Numbered from the stretch's first letter, positions 8,161-17,760 are shown. The stretch: 55,859 nt of DNA from Pseudoalteromonas sp. Z1A8 (GCF_011378855.1 NZ_WTLB01000030.1:1-55859); one strand, 5' to 3'. Made by a program: numbers and translations. The notes: generated from the letters alone by a model not told the origin.

Positions 8161-11100
8161 GTGAAAATTACAGATACTAGTGTTAAACGCCCTGTTTTTG
8201 CCATTGTAATTAATTTACTCCTTCTTACTTTTGGATTGGTTGCATTTACTATGCTGCCACTTCGTGAATATCCGGATATTGAAACGCCGATTGTAAATAT
8301 CAGCACTGAATACACCGGTGCTTCTGCCGAAATTATAGAAACAAAAATAACGCAAATAATAGAAAACCGTATTTCGGGTATTGAAGGTATTAAAAGTATT
8401 AACTCATCGAGCCGTAATGGACGTTCAAACATTACCATTGAGTTTGATATTAACCGCGACATAGATGCAGCATCTAACGATGTACGCGAACGCGTGGCTC
8501 GTGCACTAGATAGCTTGCCAGATCAAGTACGCCCGCCAGAAGTATCTAAATCAAATAGTGATGAAAGCCCTATTGCATGGTTTGTATTAAACAGCGAAAC
8601 AATGGACTCGTTACAGTTATCTGATTACGCGCAGCGTTTTATTGTTGACCGCTTAGCGGTGGTAGATGGCGTATCTAATGTACGTATTGGTGGTGAGCGT
8701 CAATACGCCATGAAAATTTGGCTAAACCGTCAAGCAATGGCTGCACGCGGTATTACTTCAAGCGACATTGAAAATACACTTCGTACAGAAAACGTTGAGC
8801 TACCTGCCGGTGAAATAGAATCAATAGACCGTGACTTTACAGTACGTACTGCACGTAGTTATAAAGATCAACGCGATTTTAAAAACCTAGTAATTAAACG
8901 CGGCGATGAAGGCTATTTAGTACGTTTAGGTGAAGTTGCTGATGTACAGCTAGAAGCTGCCGACGACGAAAGCTTATTTCGTGGTAACGGGCGTAATATG
9001 ATTGGCTTAGGTATTGTAAAACAAGCTAAAGCAAACACACTTACCGTAGTAGATAACGCACGTAGTGAGCTTGAAAAAATCAAACGCAATTTACCTGAAG
9101 GCACCACAATTCAAGATAGCTACGATTCGTCTGTATTCATTAAAGAATCAATTAATGAGGTTTACAGCACACTTGCCATCTCTATGGGGTTAGTCGTACT
9201 CGTTATATTTTTGTTTTTGGGCAGCATAAGAGCAACGCTTATTCCGGCAGTAACAGTACCAGTCGCACTGGTTGGTAGCTTTATGTTTTTATTAGCAATG
9301 GGCTACTCAATCAACTTACTAACTTTACTTGCCTTAGTACTGGCCATTGGTTTAGTAGTAGATGATGCCATTGTAATGCTTGAGAATATTCACCGCCGCA
9401 TTGAACTGGGTGAGCCACCGTTACTAGCTGCATTTAGAGGCGCGCGTGAAGTAGGTTTTGCCATTGTAGCAACCACTCTTGTGCTTATATCTGTATTTGT
9501 ACCACTGGTATTTATGGATGGCCGTATAGGCGCATTATTTACCGAGTTTGCTATGGCGGTAAGTGCTGCTGTATTTTTCTCAAGTGTTACCGCACTTACA
9601 CTCGCACCAGCACTGTGCTCTAAAGTACTTAAAGTATCAGACAAACCAAATAAATTTAGCCAATGGATGGATCGTCAATTTACTAAAATTGAAGTAAGTT
9701 ACCGTAATTCACTCTCAACTAACATAACTCGTAAATGGGGTTTAATGGTGAGCCTATTATTAGCTGGTTTTGTTAGTTACTCGCTGTTTTTACAAGTTCC
9801 TTCTGAGCTAACACCAAAAGAAGACCGTGGCACGTTCTTTATTATGATGAGCGGCCCTGAGGGCGCAAGTTATGAAAATAACGCTGCTAATATGGCAAAA
9901 ATTGAAGAACGTTTAATGCCCTATTCTGAAGCAGGTGAGCTAAGCCGTGTACTTGTTCGAGTTCCTGGTTGGGGTGGCAGCGGCGGTGTTGCAATTGTAG
10001 GTATGGCCGATTGGGATAAACGCAAACGCTCAACATGGGAAGTAATGGACGAAATAAGCGGTAAAATGCAAGAAGTTACCGATGTTCGTGCATTTGCCAT
10101 TATGCGCCGTGGTATTGGCGGTGGTGGCTCGTCTCGCCCTATTGAGTTTGTATTACAAGGTAACGATTACGCACAACTTGCCGACTGGCGCGACCGTATA
10201 ATAAAGCGTGCAGAACTAAATCCTGGTCTTGTAAGAATCGACCATGATTATAAAGAAACCTTCCCACAGTTTTTAGTGAGCATAGATAAAAACAAAGCCG
10301 CTGATTTAGGTGTATCGGTGTCTGATGTAGGCTCAACCCTTGAAACAATGCTGGGCCAGCGCCGTGTTACAACATTTATTGACCGTGGTGAAGAATACGA
10401 TGTGATTTTAAAAGGGACTAAAGAAGATTTCACCAACCCTACTGATATTTCAAATATATACCTTAAATCACGAAGCGGTGAACTAGTCCCACTTGATAGC
10501 CTTATCAGCTTAAAAGAAGAAGCAACCGCATCACGCTTAAACCGTTATAACCGTATGCGCGCAATTACATTAAGCGCCAACTTAGCTGACGGTTACACAC
10601 TTGAGCAAGCGCTTAACTTTTTAAACGAAGTAGCCGCGCAAGAAAACGATATAGATGGCGCAGTAGATTACAAAGGTGAATCGCAGCTTTATTACGAAGG
10701 CGCATCAGCGATGACCTACGTATTTATACTTGCACTAACCGTTACCTTCTTGGTGCTTGCTGCACAGTTTGAAAGCTTTATGCACCCGTTTGTAATTATG
10801 CTTACCGTACCGCTTGGTTTAATGGGCGCTATGTTTGGGCTTTGGGCTACAGGACTGACCTTAAATATTTACAGCCAAATAGGTATTGTCATGCTCATAG
10901 GTTTAAGTGCAAAAAATGGTATTTTGATTGTGGAATTTACTAACCAATTACGCGATAAAGGCGTTGAGTTTAGTGAAGCAATACTACAAGCAGCTACCCA
11001 GCGTCTTCGCCCAATAATAATGACCTCACTAACAACCGTTATGAGCTCTGTTCCTTTGGTTTTTGCCTCAGGCCCCGGCGCCGAAAGCCGTATGGTAATT

Positions 11101-11259
11101 GGTGTAGTTGTATTTACTGGCGTTATTGTATCTACCCTGCTGACTCTTTTTGTTGTACCTGCTGCGTATTATGCTCTATCGAAAAATACACAGTCACCTG
11201 AGTTTTTACAACAAAAGCTGAATAAACAAGCTGCTGATAAACCTTTCGAAGAGATCTAA
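8161..11259 (+). CDS. RND multidrug efflux permease (HAE1 type)
   Basis: 1032 residues, the usual length for AcrB/MexB-like pumps. It starts MKITDTSVKRPVFAIVINL and has the family's first helix, a periplasmic loop (about 40-330), a helix bundle with the proton-relay pair in GLVVDDAIVMLENIHRR (Asp at about 401-402), a second periplasmic loop, and a final bundle containing GLSAKNGILIVEF. It exports small toxic molecules using the proton gradient as a trimer in the inner membrane. The start is GTG, three bases after the adaptor stop, with GGGG within the end of that gene. The GGGGSS insertion in the second loop is typical of the family. Confidence 0.93.
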   Translation: MKITDTSVKRPVFAIVINLLLLTFGLVAFTMLPLREYPDIETPIVNISTEYTGASAEIIETKITQIIENRISGIEGIKSINSSSRNGRSNITIEFDINRDIDAASNDVRERVARALDSLPDQVRPPEVSKSNSDESPIAWFVLNSETMDSLQLSDYAQRFIVDRLAVVDGVSNVRIGGERQYAMKIWLNRQAMAARGITSSDIENTLRTENVELPAGEIESIDRDFTVRTARSYKDQRDFKNLVIKRGDEGYLVRLGEVADVQLEAADDESLFRGNGRNMIGLGIVKQAKANTLTVVDNARSELEKIKRNLPEGTTIQDSYDSSVFIKESINEVYSTLAISMGLVVLVIFLFLGSIRATLIPAVTVPVALVGSFMFLLAMGYSINLLTLLALVLAIGLVVDDAIVMLENIHRRIELGEPPLLAAFRGAREVGFAIVATTLVLISVFVPLVFMDGRIGALFTEFAMAVSAAVFFSSVTALTLAPALCSKVLKVSDKPNKFSQWMDRQFTKIEVSYRNSLSTNITRKWGLMVSLLLAGFVSYSLFLQVPSELTPKEDRGTFFIMMSGPEGASYENNAANMAKIEERLMPYSEAGELSRVLVRVPGWGGSGGVAIVGMADWDKRKRSTWEVMDEISGKMQEVTDVRAFAIMRRGIGGGGSSRPIEFVLQGNDYAQLADWRDRIIKRAELNPGLVRIDHDYKETFPQFLVSIDKNKAADLGVSVSDVGSTLETMLGQRRVTTFIDRGEEYDVILKGTKEDFTNPTDISNIYLKSRSGELVPLDSLISLKEEATASRLNRYNRMRAITLSANLADGYTLEQALNFLNEVAAQENDIDGAVDYKGESQLYYEGASAMTYVFILALTVTFLVLAAQFESFMHPFVIMLTVPLGLMGAMFGLWATGLTLNIYSQIGIVMLIGLSAKNGILIVEFTNQLRDKGVEFSEAILQAATQRLRPIIMTSLTTVMSSVPLVFASGPGAESRMVIGVVVFTGVIVSTLLTLFVVPAAYYALSKNTQSPEFLQQKLNKQAADKPFEEI

Positions 11260-11268
11260 TCTCTTTAT

Positions 11269-11296
11269 TGCGCCGTAACCTTGTTGTTGCGGCGCA
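11269..11296 (+). terminator. stem-loop after the RND operon
   Basis: TGCGCCG (11269-11275) pairs with CGGCGCA (11290-11296). No T-run follows, so termination strength is uncertain; it may only mark the transcript end. Confidence 0.5.
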
Positions 11297-11344
11297 TACA
11301 ATTTATGCTCGCCTTTAAACTCCATATACATTTTAGGAATACTT

Positions 11345-11881
11345 ATGAGCTCAACAACGCAAGTAGCAACATTTGGTGGCGGCTGTTTTTGGTGTATAGA
11401 TGCAGCATTTAGACGTGTAAATGGCGTACTAACTGTAAGTTCAGGCTATACAGGCGGCGAAACTGACGGCCCAACCTATAATTCTGTATGCTCTGGCACA
11501 ACTGGGCACGCTGAGGTTGTTAAAATTGAATTTGATACTACTGTAGTTAGCTTTGAAACACTTTTAGCAATGTTTTTCACTTTACATGATGCAACACAAT
11601 TGAATCGCCAAGGTAACGATATAGGCACACAATATAGAAGCGTTGTTTACTATCACGATGAAGCCCAACTAAAGCAAACCAATGAAATGATAGCCCAACT
11701 GCAAAGCCATGTGAGTGAACCGATTGTGACAGAAGTGAGCCCTGCTACTACGTATTATCCGGCAGAGCATTACCATCAAGATTACTATAACGAAAACCCA
11801 CAGCAAGGTTACTGTAGTATTTTAATAGCACCTAAATTACACAAGTTTGAAACCGTATTTAAAGAGTTTTTAACTGAGTAA
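11345..11881 (+). CDS. msrA: peptide methionine sulfoxide reductase A
   Basis: 178 residues. The active-site motif GGGCFWCIDAAF begins near residue 12, and YPAEHYHQDYY plus GYC near the C-terminus supply the substrate-binding and possible recycling residues. MsrA reduces the S-epimer of methionine sulfoxide in proteins, using thioredoxin. The motif reads GCFWC rather than the GCFWG of E. coli; this variant is known among MsrA proteins and puts a second cysteine three residues after the catalytic one. Single gene between the RND operon and a shared terminator. Confidence 0.95.
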   Translation: MSSTTQVATFGGGCFWCIDAAFRRVNGVLTVSSGYTGGETDGPTYNSVCSGTTGHAEVVKIEFDTTVVSFETLLAMFFTLHDATQLNRQGNDIGTQYRSVVYYHDEAQLKQTNEMIAQLQSHVSEPIVTEVSPATTYYPAEHYHQDYYNENPQQGYCSILIAPKLHKFETVFKEFLTE

Positions 11882-11914
11882 ATAATTTGAGTAGTTAAAC
11901 TTAGCTACACAGTA

Positions 11915-11940
11915 AAAAGCCCGATTTAAATCGGGCTTTT
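11915..11940. terminator. bidirectional terminator msrA/btuB
   Basis: A 26-base perfect palindrome with GC-rich stem (AAAAGCCCGATTT and its complement) lies between convergent msrA and the TonB receptor gene, with A/T runs on both sides. Confidence 0.92.
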
Positions 11941-11968
11941 GTCTATGTATTCAAACTAAAAGTGGTAA

Positions 11969-13798
11969 TTAGAATTGGTAGCTTGCGCCTGCAAAAAAGC
12001 GACGCTCAGGTGTGTTGTAGTAATACACTTCACCCGTTGTAAAATCAGCGTTTGAATCAACTGCGTTGTATTCTTTATCAAATAAGTTTTCTACACGAAG
12101 CGAAACTTCAATGTGTTCATTTACTTGATAATTACCGGCTAAGTTCCAAAGTGTGTATGAGCCTAAACGCGTTACAGCACCTTGTCGGTCACTACGATAT
12201 TGCATGTCTAAGCTTGCATCAAATGCACCAAACTGTTTTGCAAGTTCCCAGTTAAAGGTACGTTTAGCAACATTGCGTAACTCTGCACCTGTTTCTTTAT
12301 TTTCTGCGCTTAAGTAAGCAAAGTTAAGGTTACTATCAAAACCAAAAAGCTGCTGAGACAAGCTAAATTCAACCCCTTCAAAGCGCGCTTCATCGATATT
12401 AGCGAGTGCAAAATTTGCGTCGTAATCAATTCTATCTTCAATATCGTTTCTGAATATTGCAACATCAACTTGTGTAATGTCAAAGTCCACACTCAAACCA
12501 AGCTCACGGTTTACTGATTTTTCAGGCTGTAAATCAGGGTTACCAAAGTTTGGAAAATATAAATCGTTAAAGGTAGGCGCTTTAAAACCAGTGCTTTGAC
12601 TTATTCTAAAGGTTGCATCTTCAGATAAATGATAGCCTGCAGCTGCCGTATAGGTTGTTTCATCACCAAATTGCTCATCATCATCTTGGCGTACAGTTAA
12701 GTTAGCAAGAATTTTATCGGTATCGTAGTAAGCACCTACAAACACAGCAAGTACATCTCGACTATCTTCAACAAACACCTCAGAGCTGTGCGATACATCG
12801 TCGTTATACCAGTTAATACCACCACTAATATTAAATTCATTAGACAGTTGATACTGACCGTTGTAATCAATTTGAGTACGTTTAGTTATAAATGTGCTGG
12901 TTGCAGGCAGTCCAGTAAAAAAATCGACAAAAGTGTTATCTGAGTCATCCGTTGCAATAGCAATATCAACACTGTGTGATTGGTTCGTGTAATTTTTATT
13001 CCAACCAGCAGAAAGTTGATAGTTTTTAAAATCACCTGTTTCAACAGTACTTGTGGCTGGACTAAAACTACTGTCGTAATCAGCAAAACCTTCGCTGTAT
13101 TGACCAAGTAACTTAAAGTCGCCGTAGTGTGCGTCGGAGTAATTTACTTTAAAACCAAGGTTTTTATTCTCGTAGCCATCTTCATCTGGTGCTACGCCTT
13201 GCAGTACATCAAAGTTATCTGTTTTTTCAAAGCCCGCATTAAATGCTGTTGTTATATCACCTGATTTTACAGAGCCTGCCACTTGATAATTTTGGTAAGA
13301 ATCAGAGCCAAACATAGCATTTACAGATAAGTTATCTGACTCACGCGTTATAATATTAATTACACCAGCGAGTGCGTCAGAGCCATAAATAGCTGCACGT
13401 GAGCCTTTAATAATTTCAATGCGTTCAATACTATTTAAAGGGACATTACTTAAAGCTTTTTCACCGAGTGTTGCAGAGCCCGTACGCACGCCATCAATCA
13501 AAATTAACGTATCGCCAGAGCCTGTACCACGAAGTGACACACCTGTATTTTGGCCAAAGCCACCGTTTGGATTAACCTGAAAACCAACTTGCTTGCTTAA
13601 TAACGTAGGTAAATCACGTACATTGCTTGCTTCTATTTCAGCACGGTCAATAACATTCACACTTGCTAAAACATCATTAATTGACTGCTCAAATTTATTA
13701 GCTGTAACGGTTATTTTTTCAATTGATTGTTCTGCGCCAGACACAGAAAATGAAAGCGCAGCAGAAATTGCAACGCCTAGAGCTGTTTTGTTTAACAT
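11969..13798 (-). CDS. btuB: BtuB-like TonB-dependent cobalamin receptor
   Basis: 609 residues from the ATG at 13796-13798. The signal peptide (MLNKTALGVAISAALSFSVSGA) is followed by a TonB-box-like segment (EKITVTANKFEQS), then a plug domain (LPTLLSKQVGFQV ... GSGDTLILIDGVR ... ERIEIIKGSRAAIYGSDALAGVINI) and a 22-strand barrel ending in FFAGASYQF. Such outer-membrane receptors import vitamin B12 using TonB energy. The frame stays open upstream to 13852, but that extension runs up to the riboswitch, and AGGGGA sits four bases before the chosen ATG. The upstream cobalamin riboswitch strongly supports B12 or cobinamide as the ligand. No btuCDF genes are nearby. Confidence 0.93.
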   Translation of the reverse strand: MLNKTALGVAISAALSFSVSGAEQSIEKITVTANKFEQSINDVLASVNVIDRAEIEASNVRDLPTLLSKQVGFQVNPNGGFGQNTGVSLRGTGSGDTLILIDGVRTGSATLGEKALSNVPLNSIERIEIIKGSRAAIYGSDALAGVINIITRESDNLSVNAMFGSDSYQNYQVAGSVKSGDITTAFNAGFEKTDNFDVLQGVAPDEDGYENKNLGFKVNYSDAHYGDFKLLGQYSEGFADYDSSFSPATSTVETGDFKNYQLSAGWNKNYTNQSHSVDIAIATDDSDNTFVDFFTGLPATSTFITKRTQIDYNGQYQLSNEFNISGGINWYNDDVSHSSEVFVEDSRDVLAVFVGAYYDTDKILANLTVRQDDDEQFGDETTYTAAAGYHLSEDATFRISQSTGFKAPTFNDLYFPNFGNPDLQPEKSVNRELGLSVDFDITQVDVAIFRNDIEDRIDYDANFALANIDEARFEGVEFSLSQQLFGFDSNLNFAYLSAENKETGAELRNVAKRTFNWELAKQFGAFDASLDMQYRSDRQGAVTRLGSYTLWNLAGNYQVNEHIEVSLRVENLFDKEYNAVDSNADFTTGEVYYYNTPERRFFAGASYQF

Positions 13799-13802
13799 GA
13801 AG

Positions 13803-13827
13803 TCCCCTACCTTTGCCCACCGCAAAG
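13803..13827 (-). promoter_or_regulatory. hairpin abutting the btuB ribosome binding site
   Basis: On the minus strand CTTTGC, loop GGTGG and GCAAAG form a 6-base-pair hairpin (13811-13827). Its 3' arm runs straight into the AAAGG and AGGGGA ribosome-binding stretch of btuB. In cobalamin riboswitches a hairpin downstream of the core can make a kissing contact with loop L5. GCGG here could pair with CCGC in the L5 region. That suggests translational control; the pairing is my inference. Confidence 0.55.
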
Positions 13828-13852
13828 ATTTTAGTAAGTAAGATTGCATCAA

Positions 13853-14000
13853 GGCCGGTCTCCGGACTCAGTAAGCATGTAAAAACAGGCAATACTTTAC
13901 CGTTGCGGGGGCAGTGTTGGGGTTGTAGTCATCATGAAAACGCACCAACTTCCCGATTATCTTGCCGTTAGTTTCAATACCTTAAAACCAATGCCTAAGC
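13853..14000 (-). ncRNA. cobalamin riboswitch
   Basis: Read on the minus strand the region contains the B12 box AGTCCGGAGACCGGCC (about 13856-13871), the L5 stretch ACTGCCCCCGCAACGGTAA (about 13898-13916), and CGGGAAG with GTTGGTG pairing to CCAAC. These are the conserved core elements of adenosyl/hydroxocobalamin riboswitches. It lies directly upstream of the BtuB-like receptor and should lower its expression when B12 is plentiful. The 5' limit is approximate. Confidence 0.94.
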
Positions 14001-14097
14001 ATTAAGCAAGCACCTTGAAAATATGTCGCTATTGTGAGTATTTTGTTTACAAATGTCAATGGACGTCTATACAGCTAAAACAGTTTAACCATACGTG

Positions 14098-14220
14098 TTA
14101 CTCAATATTAACTGGGAAATAGCCATCTTCAACTAATACATTAATATCAACTGCTTTTGGCAAACGAGGCTGTGCAAATAGAGTTAGCACAAATAGCAAA
14201 AATAATTGATAGGCTTTCAT
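14098..14220 (-). CDS. small exported peptide, 40 residues
   Basis: ATG at 14218-14220 opens a 40-codon frame ending TAA at 14098-14100. The ribosome site AAGG lies six to seven bases upstream. The product starts MKAYQLFLLFVLTLFAQPR, a plausible signal peptide, and ends EDGYFPVNIE. It lies just upstream of the btuB riboswitch on the same strand. It may be a genuine small secreted protein, or the remnant N-terminus of a lost exported protein. The frame beyond the stop shows no continuing domain. Confidence 0.5.
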   Translation of the reverse strand: MKAYQLFLLFVLTLFAQPRLPKAVDINVLVEDGYFPVNIE

Positions 14221-14378
14221 TTAATACCTTGTATTAAAATTACATGTAGTAAATATAGTAGCTTAAATACTAAAAAGCGGATCAATCGAAGGAAGACTTA
14301 AGGAGGAGAAATATAAAGCGGCTTTAATTAGCAGTAAAAAATTAAAGCACGCTTTATTACAAAGCTTATAGAGCTTTA

Positions 14379-14861
14379 TTAATCGCGGAAATTTTTAAAC
14401 TGAAAAGGCTGACCTAGCTCAGCACTACGCACTACTTGCATAGCCTCTTGAAGATCGTCACGTTTTTTACCCGTAACACGTACTTCTTCGCCTTGAATAG
14501 CCGCTTGAACTTTAACTTTTGAGTCTTTGATGGCTTTAACTACTTTTTTAGCCATGTCTTTCTCAATGCCTTGCTTAAGGCCTACATTACGAAAAACATT
14601 TTTACCCGCTCGCGTAATATCTTGAAGCTCTAAGCTTGATACATCCATACCACGCTTAGATATTTTATTCGCTAAAATATCAAACAATTGCATAACCTGA
14701 GAGTCTGCTTCGGCTTTTAGCTTAATTGATTTATCATTTAGCTCTATAGATGCGTCAACACCTCTAAAATCAAAGCGAGTTTCTAGTTCACGATTTGCAT
14801 TATCAACCGCGTTTTTAGCTTCGTTCATTTCTACTTCAGATACAATATCAAATGAAGGCAT
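14379..14861 (-). CDS. yajQ: YajQ family cyclic nucleotide-binding protein
   Basis: 160 residues, full length for the family. It starts [25 protein letters not shown] and contains the family stretches [10 protein letters not shown] and [15 protein letters not shown], ending [10 protein letters not shown]. YajQ proteins have two ferredoxin-like folds and bind nucleic acid or nucleotides; a member in Xanthomonas is a c-di-GMP effector. Monocistronic, divergent from the vanZ-like gene. Confidence 0.95.
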   Translation of the reverse strand: MPSFDIVSEVEMNEAKNAVDNANRELETRFDFRGVDASIELNDKSIKLKAEADSQVMQLFDILANKISKRGMDVSSLELQDITRAGKNVFRNVGLKQGIEKDMAKKVVKAIKDSKVKVQAAIQGEEVRVTGKKRDDLQEAMQVVRSAELGQPFQFKNFRD

Positions 14862-15013
14862 TGGTTTGCTCCTAACTATTTAATCTTAATTTTATGTGGC
14901 AATTATAACGCTAAAATTATAAATCTTTACATTTTTCTGCATCTTGTTCAGGTGCGATATTAAATTAGTTTGATATACTAGCGCCTCTTTTTTAAGCGAT
15001 CTTAGGATTTGTC

Positions 15014-15367
15014 GTGACAAGGCGTGTTTATCAAGCAATTTTTTTAATCAGCATAGTGGCTTTTACCTTTTTATTTGCCAAAGAAATAAAAGGTGGGGTT
15101 ACAAACCTATTCCCTCATGTTGATAAAGTAGCTCACTTTGGGATTTTTTTCATACTTGCCATAATAATGGATAGAGCATTTAAACTTCCTTTGTACGTGC
15201 AAATACTTTTACTTGCCGGCTATGGCGCCTCAATTGAAATAATGCAAGGCACACTCCCTTACAGGCAAGCATCGCTCGGTGACTTTTTTGCAGATTTTGC
15301 AGGTGCTGCAAGCTACTTTATATTAAGAGTTATTTTTACTCCTCGAAAAAAGAATCCATATGGCTAA
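15014..15367 (+). CDS. VanZ-like membrane protein
   Basis: 117 residues with four hydrophobic segments. The pattern VDKVAHFGIFFILAI, then GYGASIEIMQG, then YRQASLGDFFADFAGA is typical of the VanZ-like family, including the conserved E and D-x-x-A-D residues. The start is GTG, with TTAGGA seven to eight bases upstream. It overlaps panE by eight bases, implying translational coupling. The family's biochemical role is unclear outside teicoplanin resistance; no resistance role is implied here. Confidence 0.8.
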   Translation: MTRRVYQAIFLISIVAFTFLFAKEIKGGVTNLFPHVDKVAHFGIFFILAIIMDRAFKLPLYVQILLLAGYGASIEIMQGTLPYRQASLGDFFADFAGAASYFILRVIFTPRKKNPYG

Positions 15368-16262
15368 TATTTTAATTGTTGGCGATGGCGCTATTGGCTT
15401 ATTACTAAGCCACTTTCTGAGTGCGTCGCATAATGTCAGTATTTTAACTCGTAAAAACCCAACAAACACTCGCTTTTACAGCAGAGGAAAGGGCGCATCA
15501 AAAAAAATTGACGCACAATTTATTTCATTAAACCAGCTAAATAAAGCAACTGAATTTGATGTTGTTTTATTTACCGTTAAAGCTTTTCAAGTACTTGATG
15601 CGTTTTCACAAATAAAGCCTTTTTTACCAAGTCATTGCTCGGTTGTACTATCGCACAATGGGATGGGTAACGTTGATGAGGTAAATAGCCAACTAAGCGA
15701 TCATCAAGCACTCTATTTTTTAACTACCAGCATAGCGGGTTTTAAATCAAACCAATATATTGTGCAACATACTGCTGAAGGGCAAAGCATTATTGGCGGC
15801 TGCAATGAATTGGCACTTAAAAATAGTGTACCAATGGCAGATACTTTCAAAGTAATACCAAACCTAAAATTTACTGATAACATTCAGCAGCTTCGTTTTG
15901 AAAAACTACTCGTTAATATTGCCATTAATCCATTAAGCGCTTTAAGTAATGTAAAAAATGGTGAATTACGCGCACCTAAGTACAACGCTATAATTTTTAA
16001 TGCACTCACCGAAGCGTGCAATATAGCAAAGGTACAAGGGCTTAATATCCCATTGATTAAAGCACTTAATACCGCTTATAAAATAATGGAATTAACGTCT
16101 GACAATTACTCTTCAATGCAGCAAGACGTAGCGCATAGCAGAGAAACTGAAATATCAGCTATATGTGGCTATATTAGCAAACAAGGTAAACTTCACGGTA
16201 TTCCTACACCTTACAACGATGAGTTGTTTGTCAAAATTCAGGCAAAAAAAAGCGTGGTATAA
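15360..16262 (+). CDS. panE: 2-dehydropantoate 2-reductase
   Basis: 300 residues. The N-terminal Rossmann motif is GDGAIGLLLSHFLS. FTVKAFQVLDA contains the conserved Lys of ketopantoate reductases, and SHNGMGN is the usual loop. The C-terminal helical domain has KLLVNIAINPLSAL, with the second conserved Lys and Asn. It reduces ketopantoate to pantoate with NADPH in CoA synthesis. It is coupled to the vanZ-like gene. CoaD, the penultimate CoA enzyme, is encoded 2.4 kb away but in a separate unit. Confidence 0.9.
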   Translation: MANILIVGDGAIGLLLSHFLSASHNVSILTRKNPTNTRFYSRGKGASKKIDAQFISLNQLNKATEFDVVLFTVKAFQVLDAFSQIKPFLPSHCSVVLSHNGMGNVDEVNSQLSDHQALYFLTTSIAGFKSNQYIVQHTAEGQSIIGGCNELALKNSVPMADTFKVIPNLKFTDNIQQLRFEKLLVNIAINPLSALSNVKNGELRAPKYNAIIFNALTEACNIAKVQGLNIPLIKALNTAYKIMELTSDNYSSMQQDVAHSRETEISAICGYISKQGKLHGIPTPYNDELFVKIQAKKSVV

Positions 16263-16271
16263 ACCACGCTT
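16250..16271. terminator. terminator panE/thiI
   Basis: AAGCGTGGT (16250-16258) pairs with ACCACGCTT (16263-16271) around four bases, overlapping the panE stop codon and lying between the convergent panE and thiI genes. Confidence 0.8.
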
Positions 16272-16302
16272 ATATAAATTCTTAATCTTAAGACGACAAA
16301 CC

Positions 16303-17760
16303 TTATGGGCGATAAACTTTTACAGTTTCAAAGCCTTGCTCATGCAACATAAGTGCTTGTAGCTGGCTCATTACGCCCCTATCGCAATATAAATAGTAGT
16401 CAGTGTCTTTTGGTAAGTCACCAAACTTAGTTGCTAAGCGGAAAAATGGTAAATGTACCACTTCAACACCGTCAATTACTAACGGCGCAGCTTCTTCTTC
16501 TTCTGGTGAGCGAATATCAACTACCACAGAGCCTACAGGTAAATCTGCAACTGATTCAGCTTCTTTAAGTTCTTGCTTAGCCTCTACGTCAATATCACGC
16601 ACGTCCATTATACGTGCGTTGTTTACAACGGTATCTAGCACATCAAAGTCGAACTTTTCTTCCTCACCAAGAATAACGTCTATTTTGGCTTTAACCGTTG
16701 GCTTTTTAGAAATAACACCACAGTATTCTGGCATTGTTTCTGCCATTTCGGCCGTACCAATTTGGCGAGCAATATTAATGATTTCTTGCTTATCGTGTTG
16801 AATAAGCGGGCGTAAAATAAGCGTTTCAGTAACACGGTCAATCACGCTTAAATTCGCTAATGTTTGACTAGATACTTGGCCAATACTTTCACCAGTGACA
16901 AGTGCTTGAATGTTTAACTTTTGCGCAACCACACTACCCGCGCGCATCATCATACGTTTAAGTACAACACCCATTTGGCTGTTTTCAACGTTTTCTAGAA
17001 TTTCAGCAACTACAGGTTCAAAATCAACGGTTACAAACTTAACTTTATGAGTTGAGCTGTATTTTTTCCATAAGTAGTAACTTGCTTGTTTAACGCCAAT
17101 TTCGTGCGCTGCGCCACCTAGGTTAAAGAATAAAAAGTGAGTACGTGCGCCTTTACGGATCATTTGGTAACTTGCTACGCCGGAGTCAAAGCCTCCCGAC
17201 ATAAGCGAAAGCACATCTTCTTGGGTTGGTAGCGGAAAGCCAGCCATACCAAAATGTGTATGAGAAACAATATAAGCTTTATCGTCTTTTACTTCTAAGC
17301 GTATTGTTACTTCTGGGCGGCTAAGTTTAACACTTGCGCCTTCAATATGCTGGTTCAACCCACCACCAACATAACGCTCTAAGTCAGTTGATGTAAAGTC
17401 GTGTTGCCCTATACGCTTAGCACGAACACAAAAGGTTTTACCTATAATTGTATGCCCAACTAACGCAATTGTTTTTTGGTAAATATCATCAAGCGTTTCG
17501 AATTGTGTTTCGGTTACTTCAATAAATTGAACAATGCCGGGGATGCGTTTTAGGCTGTCGATAAAATCAAGGCGAACTTGTGCATCTTCAAGCTTTGTAA
17601 CAACTGAAATATTATCCCAGTTATTTCTTACTTGTACTTTTTCGTCAAGACGTCGCAATACAATTTTAATGTTATTTTCTAACACTTTAGTAAAGCGTTT
17701 ACGGACCGAACGGCTTTTAATGGCTATTTCAGGATGTAGTTTGACGATAAATTTAAGCAT
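16303..17760 (-). CDS. thiI: tRNA 4-thiouridine sulfurtransferase (with rhodanese domain)
   Basis: 485 residues. The order is NFLD/THUMP (about 1-165; MLKFIVKLHPEIAIKSRSVRKRF), the PP-loop pyrophosphatase motif LSGGFDSGVASY (about 185-195), and a C-terminal rhodanese domain whose active cysteine is in LYCDRGVMSQ (about residue 458). This long form, as in E. coli, transfers sulfur to U8 of tRNA and can take part in thiamine thiazole synthesis. Cys in PEYCGVISKKPT (about 345) is the likely partner in the disulfide step. Monocistronic; ATG start. Confidence 0.96.
   Translation of the reverse strand: MLKFIVKLHPEIAIKSRSVRKRFTKVLENNIKIVLRRLDEKVQVRNNWDNISVVTKLEDAQVRLDFIDSLKRIPGIVQFIEVTETQFETLDDIYQKTIALVGHTIIGKTFCVRAKRIGQHDFTSTDLERYVGGGLNQHIEGASVKLSRPEVTIRLEVKDDKAYIVSHTHFGMAGFPLPTQEDVLSLMSGGFDSGVASYQMIRKGARTHFLFFNLGGAAHEIGVKQASYYLWKKYSSTHKVKFVTVDFEPVVAEILENVENSQMGVVLKRMMMRAGSVVAQKLNIQALVTGESIGQVSSQTLANLSVIDRVTETLILRPLIQHDKQEIINIARQIGTAEMAETMPEYCGVISKKPTVKAKIDVILGEEEKFDFDVLDTVVNNARIMDVRDIDVEAKQELKEAESVADLPVGSVVVDIRSPEEEEAAPLVIDGVEVVHLPFFRLATKFGDLPKDTDYYLYCDRGVMSQLQALMLHEQGFETVKVYRP

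Noticed and set aside
8004..8462. 152-codon frame on the minus strand
   Set aside because: Lies antisense across the RND adaptor/pump junction; both sense genes have full family motifs.
13799..13852. Upstream TTG/ATG extension of btuB
   Set aside because: It would run up to the B12 box and precede a good signal peptide; the ATG at 13798 has the proper AGGGGA site.
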